A stretch of 64,000 nt of DNA from Xanthocytophaga flava. GTDB taxonomy: Bacteria; Bacteroidota; Bacteroidia; Cytophagales; 172606-1. Positions 19,011-27,296 of this stretch are shown in pieces (within the stretch, counting starts at the first letter, position 1; each line of letters opens with the position of its first letter). The notes beneath the pieces were generated by a model that was not told the origin of the DNA, searched no databases, and worked only from the letters and a program-made list of their open reading frames with translations. The stretch is taken from contig JASJOS010000005.1 of NCBI GenBank assembly GCA_030068525.1, positions 310,001 through 374,000 of the forward strand, given 5' to 3'. A program made the translations under genes and the position numbers.

Positions 19011-19078
19011 TATTTTCAAAATATAGTAATTTTCGCACTCAAAAGAATATCATTAACCTTTCCTAACTATTGACCGCA

Positions 19079-20026
19079 TTGAAAAACTTTATTTCCCTTG
19101 CTGATGTATCTGACCCGAAAGCATTGGTACAGGAAGCCATTCAGCTCAAGAAGAATCCATTTGCAGACAAAGCATTGGGTAAGAACAAAACCATTGGCCT
19201 GTTATTTTTTAATTCCAGTTTGCGAACACGACTAAGCACTCAGAAAGCAGCACAGAACCTGGGTATGGAGGTAATGGTGATGAATGTAAATCAGGATTCA
19301 TGGGGACTAGAGATGATGGATGGAGTGGTAATGAATGGAGATAAAGCTGAACATGTAAAGGAGGCGGCAGCTGTAATTGGTCAATATTGTGATATCATTG
19401 CTGTTCGGTCTTTTGCAGAATTAAAGGATCGGAATACTGACTATCAGGAAATAGTAATTAACAAATTCAAACAGTATGCAGGTGTGCCTATTGTCAATCT
19501 GGAATCGGCTACTAGGCACCCATTGCAATCGTTGGCGGACTGCATTACGATAGAAGAATATAAAACCAAGCCACGACCTAAAGTCGTGCTTACCTGGGCT
19601 CCACATTTTAAATCACTACCTCAGGCTGTAGCCAATTCATTTTCAGAGTGGATGAATGTCTCGGATGTGGACTTTTTGGTGACTCATCCGGAAGGGTACG
19701 AACTAGCGCCTGAATTTGTAGGCACTGCAAAGGTGATTTACGATCAACGAGAAGCTTTTGAAGGAGCAGACTTTATCTATACTAAAAATTGGTCATCCTA
19801 TAAAGATTATGGTAAAGTACTTACACAGAATCCAGATTGGATGATTACAATGGATAAAATGCGGTTAACCAATAATGGCAAGTTTATGCATTGTTTGCCT
19901 GTACGCCGCAATTTGAAAGTAACGGATGAGGTATTGGATAGTCCGCAATCTATTGTTATCCCTCAGGCGGGTAATAGAGTATGGTCAGCGCAGATTGTAT
20001 TAAAGCAAATTCTATCTGGGCTCTAA
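19079..20026 (+). CDS. argF': N-acyl-ornithine carbamoyltransferase (ArgF' type)
   Basis: Transfers carbamoyl from carbamoyl phosphate to N-acetyl- or N-succinyl-ornithine, giving N-acyl-citrulline. Carbamoyl-phosphate motif is FFNSSLRTRLSTQ; also seen are ATRHPLQSLAD, MTWAPH-like VLTWAPH, THPEGYEL and the terminal MHCLPVRRN. Close to the Bacteroides succinylornithine enzyme by memory. There is no ATG near the N-terminus: TTG at 19079 (MKNFISLADV) matches the family N-terminus; TTG at 19070 is the alternative. Position 90 (GDKAEH), Pro in the Bacteroides succinyl enzyme and Glu in the Xanthomonas acetyl enzyme, is Ala here. argB follows 36 bp later. Confidence 0.92.
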   Translation: MKNFISLADVSDPKALVQEAIQLKKNPFADKALGKNKTIGLLFFNSSLRTRLSTQKAAQNLGMEVMVMNVNQDSWGLEMMDGVVMNGDKAEHVKEAAAVIGQYCDIIAVRSFAELKDRNTDYQEIVINKFKQYAGVPIVNLESATRHPLQSLADCITIEEYKTKPRPKVVLTWAPHFKSLPQAVANSFSEWMNVSDVDFLVTHPEGYELAPEFVGTAKVIYDQREAFEGADFIYTKNWSSYKDYGKVLTQNPDWMITMDKMRLTNNGKFMHCLPVRRNLKVTDEVLDSPQSIVIPQAGNRVWSAQIVLKQILSGL

Positions 20027-20062
20027 TCATATGTTGTGTTTTTAAATAGCTGAATTGATCAA

Positions 20063-20836
20063 ATGAGTAAAGTATATATAATCAAAATAGGTGGTAATGT
20101 AATTGATAATCCTGTTGCCACACAGAAGTTTTTATCTGACTTCGCCTCTATTAAGGAAAGCAAGATTCTGGTTCATGGAGGTGGGAAAATAGCAACTCAG
20201 GTAGCAGAGAAACTGGGTGTCACCACACAAATGATTGATGGACGCCGTATTACAGATGAGCCAATGCTGGATGTAGTGACCATGGTATATGGGGGATTGG
20301 TAAATAAGAAAGTGGTTGCACAATTACAGGCACTGAAGTGTAATGCTATTGGGCTGATGGGCGCTGATGCAGGAGTAATTTTAGCTAAAAAGCGGCCTGT
20401 TGGGGTAATTGACTATGGATTTGCAGGTGATATCGAACAGGTAAATGCTACACAATTACTAGCTTTCATTAATCAGGAGCTTACGCCTATTATTGCTCCA
20501 CTTACAGTTGATGTGCAAGGACAGATATTAAATACAAATGCAGATACTATGGCGTCTGCCATTGCAACAGCATTAGCTAAAGCTGGGACAGAGGTAAATC
20601 TGGTTTATTGTTTTGAGAAAAAAGGAGTTTTGTTAAATCCTGAAGATGATGATTCTGTTATCACGGATATCAATAAAGAGAAATATGCCCAGTTAAAAGC
20701 GGATGGTGTTGTATCTAAAGGGATGATTCCCAAGCTGGATAATGCATTTGCTGCCTTAGATCAGGGTGTAAAAGAAGTTCATATTATTCATGCAGATAAT
20801 GTGCATGCACAGACGGGCACCAAACTGACCCTATAA
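20063..20836 (+). CDS. argB: acetylglutamate kinase
   Basis: Phosphorylates N-acyl-glutamate with ATP, the second step of arginine synthesis. 257 residues, amino-acid kinase fold. Seen: N-terminal IKIGGNVID, the substrate loop VHGGGKIA, TDEPMLDVV, and the C-terminal VSKGMIPKLDNAF typical of NAGK. It lacks the N-terminal helix of arginine-inhibited NAGKs, so feedback inhibition by arginine is less likely (inference). It forms a pair with argF' and ends at a terminator. Confidence 0.93.
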   Translation: MSKVYIIKIGGNVIDNPVATQKFLSDFASIKESKILVHGGGKIATQVAEKLGVTTQMIDGRRITDEPMLDVVTMVYGGLVNKKVVAQLQALKCNAIGLMGADAGVILAKKRPVGVIDYGFAGDIEQVNATQLLAFINQELTPIIAPLTVDVQGQILNTNADTMASAIATALAKAGTEVNLVYCFEKKGVLLNPEDDDSVITDINKEKYAQLKADGVVSKGMIPKLDNAFAALDQGVKEVHIIHADNVHAQTGTKLTL

Positions 20837-20858
20837 GCTTACCAAAGCAAACGTTAAG

Positions 20859-20904
20859 AAACCAGAACGATTGATTAATTTATGATTGAGAGTTCTGGTT
20901 TTTA
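20859..20904. terminator. bidirectional terminator between argB and the YdeI-like gene
   Basis: Ten-base arms AAACCAGAAC/GTTCTGGTTT with a long 23-base loop, T run on the plus side and A/T run on the other. The stop codon of the minus-strand gene lies inside the loop. Confidence 0.6.
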
Positions 20905-21395
20905 AAATAACGTATCATTTCTCCATAACCCATCCCCATAGCTAAGCCTTTAATACTTTTTGCGATACGATCAGCCTTTGTCTGAGGTGTTTTGGCACTC
21001 TCAATCCAATTATAGAAATAATTCTGATGACCTCTAGTTAGCTGATTAAAAAAATCCAGTGCTTTAGGCTCATCTTCCAAACAGGCTAATAGATCGGCAG
21101 ACTCAGGTAGAGGGTCATCATCCACCTCAAGGGCTATGTGTACGATTGCATCTTTTTCTTTCCGAATTGCCTGACGCATTGTAGCATTGATTGCCATGAT
21201 AAAGGCACCTTCTCCCATTGGAATTAATGATACAGACTTAATTGGAAAATTATCTAGTTTTCCTTTGACTCGAAAAGCTTGTCGCATCCCAGGTTTTAAA
21301 CTTTCTGTGACCTCTACAGGTAACTCAACATACGTCCATCCAGTCTTTTCACCTTTACTGGCAAACTTCTGTAAAACAGCAGAAAATGTAATCAT
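20880..21395 (-). CDS. DUF1905/YdeI-like (OmdA-type) protein
   Basis: 171 residues, two parts. The N-terminal 90 residues fit DUF1905 (SLIPMGEGAFIMAINATMRQAIRK). The C-terminal 70 residues fit the YdeI/OmpD-associated family (DEPKALDFFNQLTRGHQNYFYNWIE, then KADRIAKSIKGLAMGMGY). Cytoplasmic, function poorly known. Convergent with argB and divergent from argE, so it sits as a lone gene inside the arginine region. Confidence 0.8.
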   Translation of the reverse strand: MITFSAVLQKFASKGEKTGWTYVELPVEVTESLKPGMRQAFRVKGKLDNFPIKSVSLIPMGEGAFIMAINATMRQAIRKEKDAIVHIALEVDDDPLPESADLLACLEDEPKALDFFNQLTRGHQNYFYNWIESAKTPQTKADRIAKSIKGLAMGMGYGEMIRYFKNQNSQS

Positions 21396-21733
21396 ACTTA
21401 GGCTCTGGTAAATTCAACTTAGCCTTAAAAATAAACATTTGTTTTGAATGCCATTATAAAAACAGCAGCATATCTAACTAAGTATACTAGTATACTATGA
21501 ATGAACACCTGATATACTGTTGTAGCAAGTTTTTTCCCTACAATTCCTACCTTGTGTGTAAGTACCTGATATTTAAATAATTGCTCGCTTTGTTGTTATA
21601 TAACTAAAATACCAGAAACAACTTATGTACTATATGGATTATGAATCCTGTACATTTTTCCGATTTTCTTTCTTTACTTTGTAGAGACGGTTTCATAAAA
21701 CAAACCGTTGCATGTTTCATTAAATAAGCTTCT
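21396..21733. other. divergent intergenic region with a 16-bp perfect palindrome
   Basis: Spacer between the YdeI-like gene (-) and argE (+). It contains the perfect palindrome AGTATACTAGTATACT at 21481-21496, a candidate operator. A TACTTTG box (about 21675-21681) lies about 55 bases ahead of argE. No coding ORF seen. Confidence 0.5.
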
Positions 21734-22798
21734 ATGATTCATACACTTTCGCAGGCGCAGGAAGCTATTGCTTTACTTAAAAAGCTCATAGCAATCCCCT
21801 CATTTTCAAAGCAGGAAGACAAGACAGGTGATTGCATAGCCAATTTTTTAGAAGAGAAAGGTATACCCTTTCAACGTGTTAAGAATAACATCTGGGCAAC
21901 GAATAAATATTTCGACTCGCAAAAGCCAACAATTCTGTTGAACTCACATCATGATACGGTTAAGCCCAATGCTTCTTACACATTAGATCCTTTTGACCCA
22001 ATTGAGAAAGATGGTAAGCTATATGGTTTAGGGAGCAATGATGCAGGTGGATGTTTGGTTTCTCTGATAGCTACTTTCCTTCATTTTTATGAAAAAGCGA
22101 ATCTAAAATATAACTTTGTACTAGCTACTACTGCAGAGGAAGAAATATCTGGAAGAGAAGGATTAGAGATGATCATACCTCAACTTCCTCCTATTGATTT
22201 TGCTATTGTGGGTGAGCCTACTCAAATGCAGATGGCAGTTGCTGAAAAGGGCCTTTTGGTAGTAGATTGTATCACGCGAGGTAAGGCAGGGCATGCAGCC
22301 CGAAATGAAGGCGAAAATGCTATTTATAAAGCCATGCGGGATATCGAATGGATCCGTAATTATGAGTTTCCTGAGATCTCTGAGATGCTCGGGCCTATTA
22401 AAATGACTGTCACAATAATACAGGCAGGCTCACAGCACAATGTAGTACCAGACACTTGTACCTTTACTGTCGATGTACGAACTACAGATAAATATAGTAA
22501 TGAAGATGTGTTACTGGTATTGAAAAATGGACTTTTGTCAGAAGTAAATGCTCGCTCTGTACGATTAAAGCCATCCAGCATTCCACTAAATCATCCTATT
22601 GTGGAGGCTGGTAAAAGTTTAGGACTTACCACGTATGGGTCACCGACTACTTCAGATCAGGCATTACTGGATGTTCCTAGTCTTAAAATGGGCCCTGGAG
22701 ATTCAGCTCGTTCTCATTCAGCTGATGAATTTATTTATCTGGAAGAGATTGAGAAAGGAATTGAGAGATATATTGAGATTCTGGAAAAGATTGTCTAG
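21734..22798 (+). CDS. argE: acetylornithine deacetylase-type M20 peptidase
   Basis: Zinc-dependent M20 hydrolase that removes the N-acyl group; in the ArgF' pathway the substrate is N-acyl-citrulline rather than N-acyl-ornithine. 354 residues. Metal ligands and catalytic residues are visible in order: SHHDTVKP, GSNDAGG, TAEEEISGREG (catalytic Glu), VGEPTQ, and the late H in ARSHSADEF. The Bacteroidota enzyme of this size (about 355 aa) is the usual one in this pathway. Own promoter region upstream; terminator downstream. Assignment over a general M20 peptidase rests on gene context. Confidence 0.87.
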   Translation: MIHTLSQAQEAIALLKKLIAIPSFSKQEDKTGDCIANFLEEKGIPFQRVKNNIWATNKYFDSQKPTILLNSHHDTVKPNASYTLDPFDPIEKDGKLYGLGSNDAGGCLVSLIATFLHFYEKANLKYNFVLATTAEEEISGREGLEMIIPQLPPIDFAIVGEPTQMQMAVAEKGLLVVDCITRGKAGHAARNEGENAIYKAMRDIEWIRNYEFPEISEMLGPIKMTVTIIQAGSQHNVVPDTCTFTVDVRTTDKYSNEDVLLVLKNGLLSEVNARSVRLKPSSIPLNHPIVEAGKSLGLTTYGSPTTSDQALLDVPSLKMGPGDSARSHSADEFIYLEEIEKGIERYIEILEKIV

Positions 22799-22819
22799 CA
22801 GCTTTTCGACTCTGGTAAA

Positions 22820-22850
22820 CAAAAGGCTCGCTTAACTAGCGAGCCTTTTG
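22820..22850. terminator. bidirectional terminator after argE
   Basis: Perfect 13-bp stem CAAAAGGCTCGCT/AGCGAGCCTTTTG with a 5-base loop, shared with the convergent fasciclin gene. Confidence 0.85.
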
Positions 22851-22886
22851 TGCTATTAAAAACAGGTGTATGAATGAAGTTCAGGC

Positions 22887-23423
22887 CTACTTGTTACCCA
22901 GATTGGCTCCCGGTAATACTACACGGTTTACTACATGAATTACACCATTGGCCGCCATCATATTGGGTTGAGTTATCTCCGCGCCATTAATCAAAATCTT
23001 ACCATTCAATACTGAAACAGTGAGTTCTTCACCATTTAATGTAGGAATAGTTTGACCGTCACGAAGCTCACTGGCCATCAATTTTCCCTGAACAACATGA
23101 TATTTTAAAATTGATGCCAGCTTTTCTTTATTATCTGGTTGTAGCCATTCTGGGAAAGCTGTAATCTGACTAAATGCATCATCTGTTGGTGCAAAGATGG
23201 TAAAAGGACCTGCCTGACTAAGTGCACCTGTGAAGTCTGCAGCTTTAATTGCTTTAGTTAATGATACAAACCCTGCATTATTTGTCAGTGTCTTTACTAT
23301 ATCTTCAGGCGCCTGAACCCTCATAGCTGGCTTTTTTTTGATAGTTGCCAGATTTTGTCCCCATACCTGCATTATAGATATACAAACCAGAAACGCTATT
23401 ACTGGTAGAAATAGTTTTCTCAT
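22887..23423 (-). CDS. secreted fasciclin (FAS1) domain protein
   Basis: 178 residues. Signal peptide (LFLPVIAFLVCISIMQVWGQ), then one FAS1 domain. Seen: AGPFTIFAPTDDAFSQI near residue 90, LKYHVVQGKLMASEL, LNGEELTVSV, and the terminal ANGVIHVVNRVVLP, all FAS1 landmarks. Probably periplasmic or surface-exposed with an adhesion role; the actual ligand is unknown. Single gene. Confidence 0.9.
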   Translation of the reverse strand: MRKLFLPVIAFLVCISIMQVWGQNLATIKKKPAMRVQAPEDIVKTLTNNAGFVSLTKAIKAADFTGALSQAGPFTIFAPTDDAFSQITAFPEWLQPDNKEKLASILKYHVVQGKLMASELRDGQTIPTLNGEELTVSVLNGKILINGAEITQPNMMAANGVIHVVNRVVLPGANLGNK

Positions 23424-23680
23424 AGCTTTAAAAGGTTATACATAGATTTTCTTTTATACGACAATAGGCTTACAATTGTTTCAAAACATCATATTGATAA
23501 TCAGATGCTTGTAGACTTATATATGTATGCTTGTATATATACACAATATGTATGCCACCGGACGTATTGCCGAAATCCTGTGACTTAGGATATATATTTC
23601 TGATTTATAAATTTGTATAAAAGTAGTTTGATGAGATTTATTTTTTTCACAAAACAGTTATACAACCTGGCTAAAAACAG

Positions 23681-23711
23681 AAAAGTCCCAAAGCCAAGCT
23701 TTGGGACTATA
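23681..23711 (-). terminator. intrinsic terminator of the TPR/LRR gene
   Basis: Perfect 11-bp stem AGTCCCAAAGC/GCTTTGGGACT with a 3-base loop, followed on the minus strand by TTTTCTGTTTTT. Confidence 0.85.
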
Positions 23712-23732
23712 TTCTATATCTCTACCTATTGA

Positions 23733-24566
23733 TTACAATCTTTTAGGCGCTTTTTTAGTTGCTTGCATTTCAGTGGCTTTACGAGCCGGGCGAAACTTGG
23801 CATTTGATTTTGTTTTGGCAATTGCTTCGTTTTCACCAAAGTATACATTGCATTTTGGCAACATCTCTCTGATTTTATCTTTCTCACTATCTTCAATAGG
23901 ATTACCGGTGAGAGTTAATGTACGCAGGTTTTTCAATTCTTTTATTTCTGCCGGTAATTGAGTAAGCTGATTATCACGTAAATTTAACTCCTGTAAATAA
24001 GTCAGTTTTTTAATGTCAGCAGATAAAGTTTCGATTTGATTTTGGCGAGCATCCAGAAACAAAAGTGTTTGGTTATTTGCCAGAATACCATTGATGTCTT
24101 TTAATTCATTGTCACCTACACTAAGTTGAATCAGATTTTTCATCTGAGTTAGTTTTTCAGGTGTACTTTTCAGGTTAGCGCTGCTTGCATCCAGACAAAA
24201 TACCTCTTCTGGACGAAGATCATGAGCCAGACCTGATACACATTCTCCTGCATAGCCTTCCTGTACATCTTTTGCAGCCTCTTTATTTCCCAGGCGCATT
24301 GCCTGTAATAAATCGCCATAGTGCTGGCTATCAGTATACCCTTTCTGTTTAGCCAACATTTCTTTGGCTCTTGCACGTTGATAAAAAGCATCAGCATATG
24401 ATGGATCTTCGCTGACAGCCTCTGTGAATCTGCCAATGGCTTCCACAAAATTCTGTTTCTTCAGATTTTCCATACCTGCCTGATAATATTCTTTGGCAGT
24501 TGGTGTAGTAGCAGCTGTCATGACAAACAAGCTTGCTGCAAGAGTAAAAAGAGAAATGTATTTCAT
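23733..24566 (-). CDS. exported protein with TPR-like and leucine-rich repeats
   Basis: 277 residues. Signal peptide (ISLFTLAASLFVMTAAT). Residues about 20-75 form TPR-like helices (AKEYYQAGMENLKKQNFVEAIGRF written in the usual TPR spacing). Residues about 125-230 hold bacterial leucine-rich repeats (IQLSVGDNELKDINGI, LQELNLRDNQLTQLP, LRTLTLTGNPIED). The C-terminus is basic. Such combinations mediate protein contacts; the partner is unknown. ATG at 24566 is chosen because it begins the signal peptide; an upstream TTG start is rejected. Confidence 0.8.
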   Translation of the reverse strand: MKYISLFTLAASLFVMTAATTPTAKEYYQAGMENLKKQNFVEAIGRFTEAVSEDPSYADAFYQRARAKEMLAKQKGYTDSQHYGDLLQAMRLGNKEAAKDVQEGYAGECVSGLAHDLRPEEVFCLDASSANLKSTPEKLTQMKNLIQLSVGDNELKDINGILANNQTLLFLDARQNQIETLSADIKKLTYLQELNLRDNQLTQLPAEIKELKNLRTLTLTGNPIEDSEKDKIREMLPKCNVYFGENEAIAKTKSNAKFRPARKATEMQATKKAPKRL

Positions 24567-24836
24567 AGCAGAAATTAATTTTATCGTGTCTCCAGACAAA
24601 TGCCAGGAGTTCCTATAGCATGTTATTTGTGATTATATTCGGGATAAGGAAGTAAAGTGACCAAATTGGACAGAACTATTGTGCAAAAAAACTTACATGC
24701 CATATGAGAGATATTCAGGTAGAAAGGTTCAATTATATACTTGTTCTTGCGTGCATAATCGTGCCCGCCATCAGGAATAATATTTGTATAAATCGATTTA
24801 ATTTTTGACCTTTCGTGCAGAACATTTATTATTTAT

Positions 24837-25088
24837 ATGCCTACTATTTATTTAAAAAAGCCTTTCTCGGATGGGGCTGTGTATTATAAAATCGACACCA
24901 TCTCAGATCCAGAGGATGAGTACATTTACGAAGCTATTGAGATAGCGGTTGAAGAAGAAACGTTGGGAAGAGATGAATTTGAACTAACTCAGGAAGACCT
25001 TGACGAGATGTATGCAGATGGATTTAAGCCTATTTCAAAAGAAGAGTTTGAAAAGATCGAGAAGGAACACCGTAGTCTGGACATCTAA
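24837..25088 (+). CDS. small acidic protein of unknown function
   Basis: 83 residues, strongly acidic (many Asp/Glu pairs), no signal peptide or membrane segment, ATG start. I do not recognise the family. It stands alone ahead of lemA, 163 bp away. Coding status is supported only by an uninterrupted frame with ordinary codon use and a balanced amino-acid composition. Confidence 0.5.
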   Translation: MPTIYLKKPFSDGAVYYKIDTISDPEDEYIYEAIEIAVEEETLGRDEFELTQEDLDEMYADGFKPISKEEFEKIEKEHRSLDI

Positions 25089-25251
25089 CAAAAATGTAAG
25101 GAATAGGCTCTGTATTCCTTACATCTATAAAGTGCTATTTGTTAAAAAATAATTTTTCTTTATTCTGCTCCTGGATATTTTGATGCAAGCTAGGTTACCA
25201 ATCCAATCTTTTATCATTAACTGACACATTCTTTTTTAACTCTTATAATCC

Positions 25252-25842
25252 ATGAAAAATATTGGCCTTATTGCCGTAATAGCTATTGTTTTAATTGCCC
25301 TTATGGGTGGATGTAGTACCTATAATGGTCTGGTAGAAAAACAAGAAAATGTAAATAGTAAATGGGCACAAGTGCAAAACGTATATCAGCGTCGTGCCGA
25401 TTTGATTCCAAATCTGGTGAATACAGTAAAAGGGGCAGCTAATTTTGAAAAGGCTACCCTTGAATCAGTCATTCAGGCGCGTGCCAATGCAACCCGTCCG
25501 GAAATAAATCTGAACTCCGACCAGCTTACACCTGAAAACATTCAACGTTTTCAGCAGGCACAGGATGCATTGAGTTCTTCAATAAGTCGTTTGCTGGTAG
25601 TTGCTGAACAATATCCTGATTTGAAAGCTACTAGTGCTTTTAGTGAACTACGTGTAGATTTGGCAGGATCTGAAAATCGAATAGCCCAGGAACGTATGAA
25701 TTTTAATAATGCTGTGCAGGATTACAATACAACCAGAAGAAGATTTCCAAATAACATATTTGCTGGATTATTCGGGTTTGATGAAAAGGGATATTTCCAG
25801 GCACAGACAGGTTCTGACAAAGTCCCAACTGTTCAATTCTGA
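25252..25842 (+). CDS. lemA: LemA family protein
   Basis: 196 residues. An N-terminal hydrophobic segment ends in ALMGGCSTYN, which also reads as a possible lipobox. The LemA signature follows: NGLVEKQENVNSKWAQVQNVYQRRADLIPNLVNTVKG. The rest is helical, ending near NNIFAGLFGF. Probably membrane-anchored with a helical periplasmic or cytoplasmic bundle; exact function is unknown. LemA genes typically precede TPM-domain genes, as they do here (two follow). Confidence 0.92.
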   Translation: MKNIGLIAVIAIVLIALMGGCSTYNGLVEKQENVNSKWAQVQNVYQRRADLIPNLVNTVKGAANFEKATLESVIQARANATRPEINLNSDQLTPENIQRFQQAQDALSSSISRLLVVAEQYPDLKATSAFSELRVDLAGSENRIAQERMNFNNAVQDYNTTRRRFPNNIFAGLFGFDEKGYFQAQTGSDKVPTVQF

Positions 25843-25888
25843 TACGTATCAATAGTGAATACAACTCTGAAATCTTTTATCTAACTAT

Positions 25889-25920
25889 AAACGGGTTGTG
25901 AAATTCATCACAACCCGTTT
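25889..25920 (+). terminator. hairpin between lemA and the first TPM gene
   Basis: Perfect 13-bp stem AAACGGGTTGTGA/TCACAACCCGTTT with a 6-base loop, but only three T's after it, so termination may be partial. It lies 12 bases before the next start codon and could instead set the lemA/TPM expression ratio. Confidence 0.5.
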
Positions 25921-25932
25921 GCTTCCTTGAGT

Positions 25933-26355
25933 ATGTTTACAGAAGAAGAAAAACAACGCATTGTTGCCTCTATTCAGGATGCTGAACGAAATACTTCAGG
26001 TGAGGTAAAAGTACATGTGGAACGCCATTGCACTTCAGAGCCTATACAACGTGCAAAAGAAGTGTTTATCCAACTGGAAATGAATCGTACACAACTCCAT
26101 AATGGAGTATTGTTCTATATAGCTCTGGAGGATCATAAGTTTGCGATTCTGGGAGATTCAGGTATTGATGCAGCTGTTCCTGCTGATTTTTGGGAAAATA
26201 TAAAAGAGATGATGCGAGCATTGTTCCGTCAGGGCAAGATTGCAGATGGATTGGTTGCGGGAATAGAACAGGCTGGTCAACAGTTGAAGTCACATTTCCC
26301 CTATCAGTCAAATGACGTAAATGAGCTTTCTGATGATATTTCATTTGGGGAATAA
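25933..26355 (+). CDS. TPM domain protein, short cytosolic form
   Basis: 140 residues, a TPM_phosphatase-like domain without signal peptide or membrane helix. Seen: SGEVKVHVERH near residue 20, LHNGVLFYIALEDHKFAILGDSGID, FWENIKEMMRALFRQGKIADGL. ATG at 25933 is preferred to a TTG two codons earlier. Second gene of a lemA-TPM-TPM run; the family's role is linked in some bacteria to envelope upkeep, but no activity can be assigned. Confidence 0.85.
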   Translation: MFTEEEKQRIVASIQDAERNTSGEVKVHVERHCTSEPIQRAKEVFIQLEMNRTQLHNGVLFYIALEDHKFAILGDSGIDAAVPADFWENIKEMMRALFRQGKIADGLVAGIEQAGQQLKSHFPYQSNDVNELSDDISFGE

Positions 26356-26443
26356 GTAAATTACTTACCACTGACATACCTAAGTCTCCTTTCTACTCCT
26401 CTGTATTTGTATACATACACAGTGTTCTAACATTCTATTTCTA

Positions 26444-27223
26444 GTGAAACACTATATCTATCTCTTTTTATTTTTTCTTTCTTTCGTTGTCGCACACGCT
26501 CAGGAAGGCATTCCTGATGCGCCTAATCCACCTCGTCTTGTCAATGACTTTGCAGGGGTATTGAGTGCTGGAGATAAGGAATCTTTGGAACAGAAACTAC
26601 GTACTTACAATGATTCAACTTCTACTCAGTTTGCCATTGTAATTATTCGTTCATATGGAAACTATGATGCGGGAGACTACACATTCCAACTGGCGAACAA
26701 ATGGGCTGTTGGACAGAAAGGAAAAAATAATGGGTTACTTATCACTGTTGCCATTGAAGACCGAAAATATTTTATTGCTACTGGTTACGGTCTGGAAGGG
26801 TCTATTCCTGATGTTATTGCAAAGCGTGTAGCCGAACAATATTTAAAGCCAAATTTCCGGAACCAGGATTATTACAAAGGTTTGGATGAAGCGACATCTT
26901 ATTTATCCAAACTTCCTGCAGGAGAGTTTAAAGGTGAGCCAAAATCCAAATCAAGTAGGGGAGGAAGTGGTATTGGCATCATTGTCTTTTTGTTTATCCT
27001 GTTTTTTGTGATTATTCCGATTATCCGGCAGATGGGTGGAGGCGGTGGTAGAGGTCGGGGCGGCAGAGGCGGAGGCTTTGGTAGTACAGTGCCTCCATTT
27101 ATCATTTTTGGAAGTGGTGGTAGCTCCAGTAGCTGGGGTGGTGGTGGCGGAAGTAGTGGTGGGGGATTTGGCGGGTTTGGGGGAGGTTCTTTTGGTGGTG
27201 GCGGAGCAGGTGGCGATTGGTAG
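26444..27223 (+). CDS. TPM domain membrane protein with Gly-rich tail (YgcG type)
   Basis: 259 residues, GTG start. Signal peptide (FFLSFVVAHAQ), then a TPM domain (RLVNDFAGVLSAGDKESLEQKL, FAIVIIRSYGN, KNNGLLITVAIEDRKYFIATGYGLEG). A membrane helix (IGIIVFLFILFFVIIPII) near residues 177-195 is followed by about 60 residues that are mostly Gly and Ser. This is the classic YgcG architecture. The last gene of the lemA cluster, closed by a strong hairpin. Confidence 0.9.
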   Translation: MKHYIYLFLFFLSFVVAHAQEGIPDAPNPPRLVNDFAGVLSAGDKESLEQKLRTYNDSTSTQFAIVIIRSYGNYDAGDYTFQLANKWAVGQKGKNNGLLITVAIEDRKYFIATGYGLEGSIPDVIAKRVAEQYLKPNFRNQDYYKGLDEATSYLSKLPAGEFKGEPKSKSSRGGSGIGIIVFLFILFFVIIPIIRQMGGGGGRGRGGRGGGFGSTVPPFIIFGSGGSSSSWGGGGGSSGGGFGGFGGGSFGGGGAGGDW

Positions 27224-27236
27224 TTAATACATTTAT

Positions 27237-27281
27237 AAAACAAAAGCAGGTAAATACATTGTATTTACCTGCTTTTGTTTT
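27237..27281. terminator. bidirectional terminator after the lemA-TPM cluster
   Basis: Stem of about 20 bp, AAAACAAAAGCAGG.../...CCTGCTTTTGTTTT, with a 4-5 base loop. Serves the convergent nucleotidyltransferase gene too. Confidence 0.85.
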
Positions 27282-27296
27282 AACCCCGTTGCTCAG

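Noticed and set aside
19070-19078. TTG at 19070 as the argF' start
   Set aside because: The frame nine bases later gives MKNFISL, matching the usual family N-terminus.
26899-27243. Proline-rich open frame on the minus strand
   Set aside because: It is the antisense of the Gly/Ser-rich tail of the TPM protein; composition is a mirror effect.
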